Source: Couchioplanes caeruleus (GTDB taxonomy: Bacteria > Actinomycetota > Actinomycetes > Mycobacteriales > Micromonosporaceae). From it: DNA of 64,000 bases. The stretch's first letter is position 1. Each line of letters starts with the position of its first letter. The notes under the pieces are model-generated. The model did no database searches. It was not told where the DNA came from and was given only the letters and a program-made list of their open reading frames with translations. The DNA is taken from positions 7,768,501-7,832,500 of the forward strand of contig NZ_RJKL01000001.1 in assembly GCF_003751945.1 (NCBI RefSeq). The letters are read 5' to 3'. Shown one piece after another: positions 52,528 through 61,844 of this stretch. The translations under genes and the position numbers were made by a program.

Positions 52528-53433
52528 TCATTCCCCGCGGTGCTCGATGGTGCGGTCGGCGGGACGCGCTCGGTTCGAGACGCTTCGGAACTGTTCACGA
52601 AGCGTCGAGCCGGTGGGTTCAGCGACCGGTTCGAGATAGCCGGCGAGGATGGCGAGGACGGCCATGCCGACCAGGTTGTCGTCGGGGTCGTCGCCGACGA
52701 TGCCGGCGCCGGGATCGCCCAGGTGGTGCAGGGCGAAGCCCTCGGTGACCGCGGCCAGCATGTACGCGAGCTGGTCGAGGGTCACCCCGGGGCGCAACTG
52801 GAAGCCGCGGGAGGCGAACGTGGACTCGTAGATCTTCTTCCACGGCTCGAGGGCACCGGCGTAGTTGTTGGAGATCGCCTCGTGGATGCCGTCGTTGCGG
52901 TCGGCGGTGGCGACCATGATCAGTTGCAGCCGGAACAGCGGCATCCGGCAGATCGCCTGCAGTTCGTGGAAGGTGGCCCGGTCGATGGCGTCGACGAAGC
53001 TCTCCTCGTCGTCCAGCCAACCCCGGGTCTCGACCTCCGCGTTGTACTGCGGGTCGTAATTCATGGCGTGGAAAAGGAAGGTCAGCAGGTCGTTGAGGTA
53101 GTCGTCGTGGGTGGCCCAGGTGGCGCGATAGGGCCCGTCGCCCTTCTGGCGCAGGAACGGCGGTTCGAGATTCTCCATCTCGCGCGACAATGCGCGTTCG
53201 GTGAGAAACCGCAGGCCCGACCAGTACTGCTTGCGGCCGTCGGCGGCCGGCGGCTCCGCGCAGGCGCCGAGGTTCTGCTCGACAAGATTGGCGCCGGCCT
53301 TCAGGTACGACGCCACCTTCGGCGAGTTGACCAGCGCGGCGCGGGTCGCCTCCCGGACTCCCTTGACACGCGTGACGATGCCGGAAAAGTCCTGGTTATA
53401 CGGGAAAGGCAGATCCTTCTTGCCGAGCGTCAT
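52528..53433 (-). CDS. All-helical protein resembling a TetR ligand-binding domain
   Basis: A 301-aa protein that reads as mostly helical. Its C-terminal half (LRPGVTLDQLAYMLAAVTEGFALHHL) resembles the ligand domain of actinobacterial TetR-type regulators, but no clear helix-turn-helix can be seen at the N-terminus. Function is therefore open. A TTGACA lies upstream on the coding strand (53511-53516), without a well-spaced -10. It is the first gene of a unit with the serine hydrolase and perhaps the lipase. Confidence 0.6.
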   Translation of the reverse strand: MTLGKKDLPFPYNQDFSGIVTRVKGVREATRAALVNSPKVASYLKAGANLVEQNLGACAEPPAADGRKQYWSGLRFLTERALSREMENLEPPFLRQKGDGPYRATWATHDDYLNDLLTFLFHAMNYDPQYNAEVETRGWLDDEESFVDAIDRATFHELQAICRMPLFRLQLIMVATADRNDGIHEAISNNYAGALEPWKKIYESTFASRGFQLRPGVTLDQLAYMLAAVTEGFALHHLGDPGAGIVGDDPDDNLVGMAVLAILAGYLEPVAEPTGSTLREQFRSVSNRARPADRTIEHRGE

Positions 53434-53565
53434 ACCGCGATTCTTTGTCCGATTCCCGGCCGGGACAAGTGCGCGGGTGCGTAGTACTCGGAGGCTAGGC
53501 CTCGTACACTTGTCAATATCGAAAAATATGACTTTGGGTAGCCGATCTACAACGCACCGAAATGG

Positions 53566-53772
53566 TCACGCCGCCGGCTGGGCCTGCCGGATATGTTCCC
53601 GTTCCGAATGGTCGGTGACCAGCGGGCCGACGTCGAGGATCAGCGCAATCTCGCCACTGCCGAGGATCGTCGACCCGCTGATGCACTAGAGCCTGCTGAA
53701 CAGCACGCCCAGCGGTTTGATCACGGTTTGCAGCTCGCCGAGCAGCGAATCCACGACCAGGCAGACCGCCGA
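53566..53772 (-). pseudogene. CheA C-terminal fragment with internal stop
   Basis: The minus strand encodes VCLVVDSLLGELQTVIKPLG, an amber codon at 53686-53688, and in the same frame CISGSTILGSGEIALILDVG. Together these match the CheW-like regulatory domain at the C-terminus of CheA kinases. The rest of CheA is absent, and homology ends at about 53771, where an MCP fragment starts on the other strand. Confidence 0.72.
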
Positions 53773-54205
53773 GCGCGCCGGAGGCCTGCTCGAGACCATC
53801 ATCCCCAGCATCATCCGCACCTCCGACCCGGTCCAGGAGATCGCCGCGGCCAGCGGGGAACAGTCCACCGGGGTACGCCAGATCAACGTCGCGATGACCC
53901 AGATCGGCAAGGTCACCGAGCAGACTGCCTCGTCGAGCGAGGAGCTGGCCGCCACCGCGGAGGAGATGTCCGCCCAGACCGCCCAGCTCGGGCAGATGAT
54001 GGACTTCTTCGTCACCGGATCGTCGCCCGGGCGGCCGATCATGTCCGGTACGGTGGAGCCGGCGGGCCGCCAGACCTGGACGAACGACAGCTACCAGCGC
54101 GGCGGGGTCTACAACGAGAACAAGACGCCCAGCATGACCCCCGTGGTGACTCACCGCGGCGAGGTGGCCGTCCCGGATCTGGAGAGCAAGTTCGAGCAGT
54201 TCTGA
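53771..54205 (+). pseudogene. Methyl-accepting chemotaxis protein C-terminal fragment
   Basis: About 144 residues matching the end of an MCP signalling domain: PVQEIAAASGEQSTGVRQIN, TQIGKVTEQTASSSEELAAT and the tail QLGQMMDFF, finishing with SKFEQF, similar to a CheR-docking pentapeptide. The sensor, TM and most of the signalling hairpin are missing, and the fragment begins exactly where the CheA relic ends. It is probably not expressed as a functional receptor. Confidence 0.75.
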
Positions 54206-54238
54206 GCCGGGTCGCGGCCATCGGGTATAACCGGGCGC

Positions 54239-54850
54239 ATGCACAGTGAAGCGCTCGTGGGTCTGCTCGGCGAGGTGCCGGGCACGGAGGTGTCGGCCGA
54301 TGCCGGCGTAGTGACGGTCCACGTGCCGGCGATCGGGGACTCGGTCCGCGTGGCGGTCCGCGACGTGCTCGGCTTCGAGCAGGTCGTCGTGCCCACCGGC
54401 GACCCGGGCGTCCAGCTCGGCATCCGGCGCGGCCACGAGGAGCTTCCGCTGATCGTCACCGTCGACGACGTGGTCTTCATGCCGGCGTACGCCGCAGACA
54501 TGCTGGTGCCCGGCGCCGAGGTACGGGTGCCGGCCGTGCCGGACCTGATCGCCTACTCGGAGATGCACCGCGACGTACGGGCCCTCGGGCGCGCCGTCGA
54601 CATCGAGGGCGCCGAGTTCGACGACGACATGCTCGCCGCTACCCTGCTCGCGCACCGCTGCTTCCTGGCCGGGGCGGTCCGGGTCGGCCTGTGGCCGGTG
54701 CGGGTGGCGGCCTGGTGGGAGTACTGCTGGGCCCGGGTCGGCGGCCGGCTGCCGCTGGGGCCGTTCCGCCCCGACCCGGCCTGGGACAGCCTGATGGCCG
54801 ACGTCACCGAGGCACGCCGGCGCAGCGGCCAGCCCGCCGGCCGGGACTGA
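54239..54850 (+). CDS. Hypothetical protein
   Basis: A 203-aa acidic protein, beta-rich in the first half (GTEVSADAGVVTVHVPAIGD, LPLIVTVDDVVFMPAYAAD) and helical in the second, with a Trp cluster RVAAWWEYCWARVGG near residue 155-170. I do not recognise the family. It follows the MCP relic by 33 bp and precedes a transposase relic. Codon use looks like its neighbours. Confidence 0.72.
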   Translation: MHSEALVGLLGEVPGTEVSADAGVVTVHVPAIGDSVRVAVRDVLGFEQVVVPTGDPGVQLGIRRGHEELPLIVTVDDVVFMPAYAADMLVPGAEVRVPAVPDLIAYSEMHRDVRALGRAVDIEGAEFDDDMLAATLLAHRCFLAGAVRVGLWPVRVAAWWEYCWARVGGRLPLGPFRPDPAWDSLMADVTEARRRSGQPAGRD

Positions 54851-54859
54851 GCTTGACGT

Positions 54860-55200
54860 CTGACCAGTCCGGCGGGGCTTGGTGCCTTTTCTTGTGGTGG
54901 GCCGGTCGCTGGTGTGCGTGGCCGGTGACCAGGATGAGTCCCACGTCGTGGGGGGCGTGGCGGGAGCGGGAGCCCGATGGGCGTCCAGGGCCGGAGCTGC
55001 TGGGTTTGGGTACACGTTCCGAAACCCCCGTGGTTGACCCACGCGGCGCAGTGGGTCAGCCGCGGGTGCAGCCGGTCCCACGCCTGGGCTTGCGCTTGGC
55101 CGTAGAGGCGGGTGTCGGTGACCGTGACCGCGTGTTCGGCGCCCCAGGTGGCCGAGTCGCCGGGGACGGGCCGGTCTCCACGCAGACCGGCTCGCCATGT
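54860..55200 (-). pseudogene. Transposase fragment (same family as 61845)
   Basis: Read on the minus strand, SATWGAEHAVTVTDTRLYG and QAWDRLHPRLTHCAAWVNH match the central part of the putative transposase also found at 61845-62324. Frame is lost after the second block, and both ends of the gene are missing. Terminal inverted repeats were not found. Confidence 0.65.
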
Positions 55201-55315
55201 GACCGAAAGTGACTGCGCTGGGTGACGAGTGACGGGCGGTGGGCTCGGTGCGGCTAGAAGTCGAGACCGAGCGCGCGTTCTCGGCGGCAGAAGAGGACGC
55301 GCCACAGGCAACTAC

Positions 55316-55954
55316 TTACCGGCCGAACCAGGGCAGGCATGGGGTAAGTCCGTTCACGATCACCTCGCTGCTGTGGCCTGCAGCGCGCCATTGCTGGTTC
55401 GTCAGTCTCATGTGCTGCAGTTCGACGACGCCGCTACCCGAGTCATTGAGGCTGAGTCCGTTGTCTGTGTAGCCGATACTGCGTGAAACGCCGAGTGATG
55501 CGGCGTTGTCGCGACGCGCTGAGCTGATCGCGGCGACGGCTTCCAGATGGTCGAACGCCAGTCCCAACACTGCTTTCCGCATGGCAACTCCCACGCCTCG
55601 CCCGCGCGCGGAGGCGATGAGCCAGGAGCCGGAGTCAACTGTGCGTAGCGTGGGGAAGTCCTCGGCTTCCAAGGACTGCACTCCCACGATGGCGCCGCTG
55701 TGCTCGACTGCTAGTTGCAGCGTCCACGACGAGGGGGACCACGTGCCCATGGCACGCCAGTAGTCCTGATAAACGAGACGGTCGCGATTCTGTGCGAGGT
55801 CCAGGCCGGGCAGCATCTCCGCGCGTGGATTGTGTTCGTAGTCGTCGGGCTGGATCGACGCGAGCAGTGGTAGGTCGCTCTCCTTGACCGACCGGAGTTC
55901 GGCCGGGCCGCACCGGATGCGCAGGTGGAACAGTGGCCATGCCGAATGGGTCAT
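55316..55954 (-). CDS. GNAT-family acetyltransferase
   Basis: A 212-aa GNAT protein with AELRSVKESDLPLL at the N-terminus, SGSWLIASARGRGVGVAMRKAVLGLAF as motif A for acetyl-CoA binding, and SRRDNAAS-like motif B followed by LGVSRSIGYTDNG. ATG at 55954 is preferred to an upstream start. The gene is visibly less GC-rich than the surroundings, which suggests later acquisition. The substrate is unknown. Confidence 0.87.
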   Translation of the reverse strand: MTHSAWPLFHLRIRCGPAELRSVKESDLPLLASIQPDDYEHNPRAEMLPGLDLAQNRDRLVYQDYWRAMGTWSPSSWTLQLAVEHSGAIVGVQSLEAEDFPTLRTVDSGSWLIASARGRGVGVAMRKAVLGLAFDHLEAVAAISSARRDNAASLGVSRSIGYTDNGLSLNDSGSGVVELQHMRLTNQQWRAAGHSSEVIVNGLTPCLPWFGR

Positions 55955-56298
55955 GGCGACTATTATCGCCGTGACCAGCAAGCGGCATCCGGCGCTTTGA
56001 CGGCGTCATCCTCATCTCGGCCGCGCGTCAAGCGGCCGGCGGCCGGCGGCCAACGGGCCCTGACGACGGCCGCCAGGCTGCCGCGCGCGCTCGGCGGCAC
56101 GTGAGTACGCCGCCTAGCTTCTGTCTGGACTGCGCGTTCGGCACTCGATGCAGCGTTTGACGCGTTCAGCCTCGTTCGGCCGCACTATCCTGGGCGGCCT
56201 CAAGAAGTAGCTGCTCCGGTCATCGCCTCGTGGGACTTGATCAGATTGATTCGCGTCCTTCGACGTCGGGACAGATCCGACGGTAGCCGGCTGACACT
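55955..56298. other. Intergenic region without a recognised gene
   Basis: About 340 bp between the divergent GNAT and two-TM helical genes. It contains a GGCCGGC-rich stretch near 56033-56050. No gene, RNA or clear promoter was recognised. Confidence 0.5.
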
Positions 56299-57294
56299 AT
56301 GTCGGTCATGACCGGCACGCCGCGAGCGCGGATCAGGGACCTACGGCGGGAGTGGGCGACGCTGCACCCCTGGCTGCGTCCTACAGTCGTAGCGCTGCTG
56401 ACGGCGGGCACCGTGCTCGCCGTCCTGGGCGCAGCGGGAGACGCAGCCGAGGTCTGGTCGCGCTTTCCCTTCCTGACCAACCTCGCCTCGTCACTGACCG
56501 GAGCGCTGTTCGGGCTCCCGGTCGCACTCGTGGTCGTGCAACGGTTGCTGCAGGCACAGACTGAAGCGAACGACCGGGCTGCCGCTTGGCGTCTTGCCAT
56601 CCGATCGGTGCACAGCATGCGCATCGCGGCCGTGACACTGTCCGGCGCGGACCTCGACAGCGCCGCTGCCGAACTCGCCCGGCTCGTCGCGCGGTGCGAT
56701 ACAGCAATCGCCGAGGCGCGGGAGTGGGCGGACCAGGCGCTCACCGCCAAGGCCAGGCCACGGCGGCTGCGGGGGAGCATGTACCAGCGCAACTACCTGC
56801 GTCAGGTGTTGACGCTGCACCACACGGTGCAGCAAGCGTTGAACGTGTACGCAACGACCGGCATGGCAGCCGAGGCTTCGGTGTCGGCACTCGAGCGGAT
56901 TCGGTCCGAGGCCACGTTCCTCTACGACCACGTACGGCCGATGGTTCTCCGGCTCGACGGCCGGTGGCTCGCGCAACCGCATGCCCGAGCCCTGGAACGC
57001 GTCGACGACAGCTTCCCCGCCGACCTCCCTCGCATCGGCGTCCGGCAGCGGGCCACCATCAAGCAACTGCTCGACGCCATGCCGGCGTCGCAACTCGCAG
57101 CGCTGCTGCCTGAATCGGATGCGATCCGGGCCGACCTCCCAGAGCCCGACCTGCCGTTGCCCTTGCCCCCAGTGGAACGGCTGCAGGAACTACACGCGGA
57201 ACTTGTCAGGCTGGTTACACAACTGGACCGGGTAAGGCAGATCGCGAGGGTAGTCGACGGCATCCGCGACGCGGTCGATTTGCTGGCGGACTGA
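56299..57294 (+). CDS. Two-TM protein with long helical cytoplasmic domain
   Basis: A 331-aa protein with TM helices at about 26-46 and 57-83, then roughly 240 residues of predicted helix rich in Ala, Arg, Leu and Glu. No catalytic motif is seen. The N-terminus is basic. I do not recognise the family. It lies between two transposase relics in a segment of accessory genes. Confidence 0.75.
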   Translation: MSVMTGTPRARIRDLRREWATLHPWLRPTVVALLTAGTVLAVLGAAGDAAEVWSRFPFLTNLASSLTGALFGLPVALVVVQRLLQAQTEANDRAAAWRLAIRSVHSMRIAAVTLSGADLDSAAAELARLVARCDTAIAEAREWADQALTAKARPRRLRGSMYQRNYLRQVLTLHHTVQQALNVYATTGMAAEASVSALERIRSEATFLYDHVRPMVLRLDGRWLAQPHARALERVDDSFPADLPRIGVRQRATIKQLLDAMPASQLAALLPESDAIRADLPEPDLPLPLPPVERLQELHAELVRLVTQLDRVRQIARVVDGIRDAVDLLAD

Positions 57295-57614
57295 GGCGGC
57301 CGAGAATCGATCTCCTGGGAGAAGGATTTCCGGCGGCTCAGCGGCGGCTGGCGCACCGCTTCTCCTCGGCAGAGCGAGGTGCGAACTCGGCATGAGCTAA
57401 CGGGCTCCGCTCCACGTCCGCACCACGCCATCCCGCCATCACGAAGGCCCACGTCAAGACCGGCGAAACGACGAAACCGACGTTAACGCGAAGCTTAGAC
57501 GCTGCTCGGCATCGACTGGCGCGCCGAGCGCCGCCGTTCTGGTCTTCCGCCGACCGTTGACGCCGTTGCTAGCATCGGCGGCCGGTGCTGCAGGTCGGGA
57601 GGAGCGGGCCCTTG
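57295..57614. other. Intergenic region without a recognised gene
   Basis: About 320 bp between two same-strand genes. It carries the upstream region of the DUF4247-like gene. I see no gene or repeat in it. Confidence 0.45.
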
Positions 57615-58097
57615 GTGAGGAAACGCTGGCGCGCGGTGCCCGAGCGATCCGACGGTGCGGGCGCGGACGGGCCGGAGGGCCCGACCGACAGCGGCGGCAG
57701 AGCGGCCCGGCGCACGCTGCGTGGTCGCGGGTTGGCCGGCGGGGCGGTGCTCTTCCTCGTCGTCGGCCTCGTGCTGGCCGTCCTGCCCCTTCCGGTCAAC
57801 GACCTTTCCCCCGGCGACTATGTGGCGAAGAGCTACCCGCGGTCGCCGGCGGACGACATCGGAGGTGACGCCGTCGCGTACACCTCGCCGTTGCCGCCGA
57901 CCGATGTGGCCGCAACCATCACCAAGTTCTGGCTTCCGGGCCGCGGCTGCGCCGACGCGGAGGGCGTCTACCTGCGTTACGCGGAGGACACCGTGGTGAT
58001 CCGGCGCGGACGGCAAGGATCGCTGATCCTGGTCGAGAAGTCCGCCACCGCCTACCCGAGGTATGTGAAGCATGTCGCAGGCTACTGGGACCGATGA
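57615..58097 (+). CDS. DUF4247-like membrane protein
   Basis: A 160-aa protein with a basic cytoplasmic N-terminus, one TM helix (about residues 40-60, GGAVLFLVVGLVLAVLPL) and an extracytoplasmic domain with VYLRYAEDTVVIRR, resembling DUF4247. GTG at 57615 is chosen from GGGAGGAG 10 nt upstream; GTG 57585 is in frame too. It overlaps the next gene by 26 nt. Confidence 0.75.
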   Translation: MRKRWRAVPERSDGAGADGPEGPTDSGGRAARRTLRGRGLAGGAVLFLVVGLVLAVLPLPVNDLSPGDYVAKSYPRSPADDIGGDAVAYTSPLPPTDVAATITKFWLPGRGCADAEGVYLRYAEDTVVIRRGRQGSLILVEKSATAYPRYVKHVAGYWDR

Positions 58098-58803
58098 GCC
58101 CGCCAAACGGCCGGCGTGGGCGTTCCCGCTCTTCATCCTCTGTATGGTCGCCGTGCCGGTGCTCTGCCTGGCCGCCTTCGGTGGTGTCGTGACGTTGATC
58201 CCCCAGGCCGGGCCGCCCGCCGCGGCCGACGCCGCGGCGACGGCGGCGGCGCTGGAGCGGGCGGCGCGGGCGCAGGGCGTCTGCTACGGCTGGCGGCTGC
58301 TGCCGCACCGCGAGCCCCGCAAGCAGTCGGAGGCAATCAGCGTCGGCTCGAGCGCCGGGGCCGGTGTGTCGGTGCGGACCGCCCCCGGCTGCTCCCGATG
58401 GCTGGAACTCATCGCCGAGCTCAACACGGGGGCGCGGCACCACAAGGTGCTGTTGAGGCTGGTCGACTGGCGTACCGACGAACACCGGGTGCGCGGCGGA
58501 CCGCCGCCGGACGGTCTGCGGATCGGTGCGGTGGGGCTGACCGACGAGATCTTCCTCGACGACACCGGCGCGGGCATCCTGCGCGCCGTCCGGGCCCTGC
58601 CCCTGATCGCGGCCGAGAAGGGAATCGCCGAGCCAATTTCCGCTGAGTCAGTGCCGCCGGCCGCGCTGCGGCCGCTGCCGCCGGTCGGGAACGACGTGTG
58701 GCGCTCCCACCGCCAGGTTCTGGTGCCGGCGCTCCTGCTGTTCGGCCTGGCGACCGTGAGCGCCGTGGTAGCGGTACGGGACTTCCGGCGACGACGGCGC
58801 TGA
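58072..58803 (+). CDS. Two-TM protein of unknown function
   Basis: A 243-aa protein with TM helices near both ends (about 17-40 and 217-236) and an extracytoplasmic middle domain (about 50-210) containing a Cys pair (GVCYGWRL, APGCSRWLE). It overlaps the DUF4247-like gene, so the two are co-expressed and may form one complex. No function is known to me. Confidence 0.75.
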   Translation: MSQATGTDEPAKRPAWAFPLFILCMVAVPVLCLAAFGGVVTLIPQAGPPAAADAAATAAALERAARAQGVCYGWRLLPHREPRKQSEAISVGSSAGAGVSVRTAPGCSRWLELIAELNTGARHHKVLLRLVDWRTDEHRVRGGPPPDGLRIGAVGLTDEIFLDDTGAGILRAVRALPLIAAEKGIAEPISAESVPPAALRPLPPVGNDVWRSHRQVLVPALLLFGLATVSAVVAVRDFRRRRR

Positions 58804-58896
58804 CCGGCACCGGACTTCCGGTGGACGGGTGGTGGCCGTCCCGCTCGGCCCGGGCACACCCCGCGGTCCGTGTCGGCTTCCTGCAGGCCGGCCGGG

Positions 58897-60783
58897 CTAC
58901 GGCTGTGCCGCGGTGCCGAGCGGCAGATACCAGAACTCGCCGTTCGGCACGCCGTCGACGACCCGGTGTTCGCCGCCGCTGCGCAGCGTCGCGGAGCCGC
59001 CGTCGTCCAGGGCGACCAGAACGGCGATCCGGCGCTCGGCGGCGACGTCCCACAGATGCACCGCGGCGTTGGCGCACCCGACGGCGAGCATCCGGCCGTC
59101 CGGCGAGTACGCCAGGGACCGGACCAGCCCGGTGTGGCCGTCGAGCCAGCCGTCACACTTGCCGGAGGCGGGATCGGGGTAGATCTGCACCGTCGCGTCG
59201 TCGGTGCCCACGGCAAGCGCCCCGTCGGGCGAATACGCGAGCGCGCGCACCGTGCCCGTGCGCGGCTGCGCCGGGGTCGTGGCGGGCGCCTGGTAGATCG
59301 ACAACGCTCGGCCGTCGTAGCGGGCGGTGACGCCGAGCGCGAAGCCACGGCCGTCGGGGGCGACCGCGACCTCGTCGAGCCGGCGCACCGGCTCCGCGAG
59401 ACGACCGGCGAACGAGCCGGTGGAGCTGTCCCATGCGCACACCATCTCGTCGTCGGCGACCACGAGGTACCGACCGTCCGGGCTGAAGGCCATGTACCAG
59501 ATCGGGTTGCGGTGTTCGGTCCATTCCCGCAGCTCGCGCCACGTGCCGGCGTCCCAGATCCGGATGGCGCCGTCGTGGTCCCCGGTGGCGAGCCGGGCGC
59601 CGTCCGGCGAGTACGCCAGGGCATAGACCGGCGCCCCGAGACCGGGCAGGGCCCCGACCGAGGCTCCGCTCGCCGCGTCCCAGAACCGCACCGTCTCGTC
59701 GTCGGCCACGGCGAGCAGGCCACCACCGGGGCTATACGCCACGGCGTTGACCGCGCCGACGTGGCCGGTCACCCGGTGCATCAGCGCGCCGTCGCCGGTC
59801 GCCCAGACCCGGACCGCGGTGTCGTCGGCGGCCGTCGCGAGCCGCTGCCCGTCCGGGCTGAACGCGACCGCGTGCATCTCGCGCGTCACGCCGCCCAGCT
59901 CGTACGCGAGCTGACCTGTCGCGGCGTCCCAGCCCCGGACGGTCGAGTCCGCGAGGGAGCCGGTGGCGAGCAAGGCGCCGTCCGGAGTGAAGGCGATGGC
60001 CCAGACCTTGCCGTGCGGAGGAAGCACGCCGACCACCTCCCAGCCCGCCGTGGCGTACACCCGCACCTGCTCGTCGTCGGCGACGGCGAGGAGGGACCCG
60101 TCCGCGGCCAGCGCGAGCCTGCTGCCGGGCAGCTCGGTCACGAGATCGCCGCCGGCCAGGTCCCACACGCGGATCGCGTCGCGGCCCGCGGTGACGCAGC
60201 GCGCGCCATCAGGCAGGAAAGCCACCGAGGACACGGAGTCGGGATGCGGCAGCTCCCGGTAGAGGCTGCCGTCCGCGGTACTCCAGATCCGGACCGATCG
60301 GTCCTTCCCATACGCCGGGTTGGTGGCCAGCCACCGCCCGTCGGGCGACGAGACACCCCATCCGAGGGGGCCGGGAGGCGCGGCGAGCGTGCAGCGCAGC
60401 GCGCCGGTGGCGACATCGACGAGTTGTTTGTCGTCCTCCGAGCGAATGACCAGATACCACGGCGACCCACCCACACCGGGCAGCAGATGTCCGGCCCGGT
60501 ACGGCCACGGCCGCGACCTGGTGCGACCCGTACGAATGTCCAGGGTGAGCAGGGCCTGGTAGTGGTGGACGAGCAGCGTGTCCGGCTCGACGCCGAAGAC
60601 GGCGTCGCCGTACTCGTTCCACTCCGCCAGCGGAGTCCGCGTCGTCAGGTCCCATACCCGCAGCCGATCACCGGAGTGCCCGCTGAACAACAGGCGACCG
60701 TCGGAGCTGATGCCGAGCGTGGACGTGCTCCCGGCGTCCGAGGGCCGCATCTGCGGCCACAGGCCGTCATCGTCGCTCACCAC
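58897..60783 (-). CDS. WD40 beta-propeller protein
   Basis: A 628-aa protein made almost only of WD40-type repeats (VRIWSTADGS, IRVWDLAGGD, VRFWDAASGA, IRIWDAGTWR, AVHLWDVAAE), with SPDGRxLA at each blade, enough for two propellers. No kinase, caspase-like or TM part is attached. GTG at 60783 (or 60780) follows GGAGGAG. A protein-binding scaffold is the likely role; partners are unknown. Confidence 0.9.
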   Translation of the reverse strand: MVSDDDGLWPQMRPSDAGSTSTLGISSDGRLLFSGHSGDRLRVWDLTTRTPLAEWNEYGDAVFGVEPDTLLVHHYQALLTLDIRTGRTRSRPWPYRAGHLLPGVGGSPWYLVIRSEDDKQLVDVATGALRCTLAAPPGPLGWGVSSPDGRWLATNPAYGKDRSVRIWSTADGSLYRELPHPDSVSSVAFLPDGARCVTAGRDAIRVWDLAGGDLVTELPGSRLALAADGSLLAVADDEQVRVYATAGWEVVGVLPPHGKVWAIAFTPDGALLATGSLADSTVRGWDAATGQLAYELGGVTREMHAVAFSPDGQRLATAADDTAVRVWATGDGALMHRVTGHVGAVNAVAYSPGGGLLAVADDETVRFWDAASGASVGALPGLGAPVYALAYSPDGARLATGDHDGAIRIWDAGTWRELREWTEHRNPIWYMAFSPDGRYLVVADDEMVCAWDSSTGSFAGRLAEPVRRLDEVAVAPDGRGFALGVTARYDGRALSIYQAPATTPAQPRTGTVRALAYSPDGALAVGTDDATVQIYPDPASGKCDGWLDGHTGLVRSLAYSPDGRMLAVGCANAAVHLWDVAAERRIAVLVALDDGGSATLRSGGEHRVVDGVPNGEFWYLPLGTAAQP

Positions 60784-61107
60784 AGAGCTCCTCCATCGCT
60801 GGTGCGGGCCTCTGAACGCGTGGCCGCGCCGGGATCCGCGCCGTCGCGTCCGCCGGACCGGCAGCGTACCGGAGCCGTGCATCGACCTTCCGCGACGCCG
60901 TTGCCGGCATCGGTGGCCGCCGCGGCTCTGAATCCTGGGATCGCGCCCTGCCGGCTCCTTGGCCGCGCCCGTCGCCGTTCGCGTCAGCCCGGGCGGAGAC
61001 TGTGTGGCATCTCTCGGCGTCGAACCGGTCATCACGGGAGCACGTGTGGAGCTCACCGGCCGACGAGGGCGCTACCGCCCCCCGGGAATCGCATGGAGGA
61101 ACCGACT
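60784..61107. other. Divergent intergenic region
   Basis: About 320 bp between the WD40 gene and the RTX-like gene, which point away from each other. It must hold both promoters; I see no defined site or repeat. Confidence 0.45.
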
Positions 61108-61737
61108 GTGCAGACGACAGACCGGACCCGACGGAAGATCCGCCTCTCCCTGGTGCTGACCGTCGCGGGCGTGGCGACGACCGTGCTGCTGGCGCCGGCC
61201 GGGCCGGCGGCCGCGGCCGAACCCCGTCCCACCTGCGAGGGCCGGGCGGCCACCATCGTGAGTAGCGGCGCCGTGGTGAACGGCACCGATCGGGACGACG
61301 TCATCGTGGTGACCGGGCTGCGACCGTCGGTCAACGCAGGCAGGGGCAACGACCGCATCTGTATGCGCGGCACGGGATCCGCGGTCATCAACGGTAACGA
61401 GGGCGACGACCGGATCGTCGGGGCCGGCGCCGACGGCCGCCCGGCCGGATCCGGAGCGGGCACCGCCGACCAGCTCAACGGCGGCGCCGGCAAGGACACC
61501 ATCTTCGCCGGCATCGGTGTGCGGAACACTCTCAACGGCGGCGACGGCGACGACGCCCTGGACGTCTCGGCGTCCCTCGACGGGAACGTCCTCAACGGCG
61601 GTTCCGGCGCTGACACCCTGCTCGCCAGCGGCAACCGGCTGCGCGACCGGGCCGACGGCGGTTCCGGTGCGGACGTCTGCGTCGTGGACGACCGCGACGA
61701 GCCCATCAGCTGCACCCGGCGCCTCGCCCGCAGCTGA
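61108..61737 (+). CDS. Secreted RTX-like calcium-binding protein
   Basis: A 209-aa secreted protein: Arg-rich signal peptide to about residue 37 (ending AAAAEPR), then nonapeptide-like repeats LNGGAGKDTI, LNGGDGDDAL, LNGGSGADTL and DGGSGADVC that form calcium-binding beta rolls. GTG at 61108 has GGAGGA 6 nt upstream; ATG at 61093 is an alternative. A single pair of Cys at the C-terminus may form a disulfide. Confidence 0.88.
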   Translation: MQTTDRTRRKIRLSLVLTVAGVATTVLLAPAGPAAAAEPRPTCEGRAATIVSSGAVVNGTDRDDVIVVTGLRPSVNAGRGNDRICMRGTGSAVINGNEGDDRIVGAGADGRPAGSGAGTADQLNGGAGKDTIFAGIGVRNTLNGGDGDDALDVSASLDGNVLNGGSGADTLLASGNRLRDRADGGSGADVCVVDDRDEPISCTRRLARS

Positions 61738-61844
61738 GTCCGGCTGTCGGCGACCGGGCCGCCGGTTCCCCGCCAGTACGGAACCGGCAGCCCCGCCGTC
61801 GCGGTGGCGGCGACCGCCCGCCGAGGAGGTCGACCGGAACGGAC

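Noticed and set aside
60784..61056. N-terminal extension of the WD40 protein
   Set aside because: The extension is Arg-rich with no homology, and a GGAGGAG site directly precedes GTG 60783.
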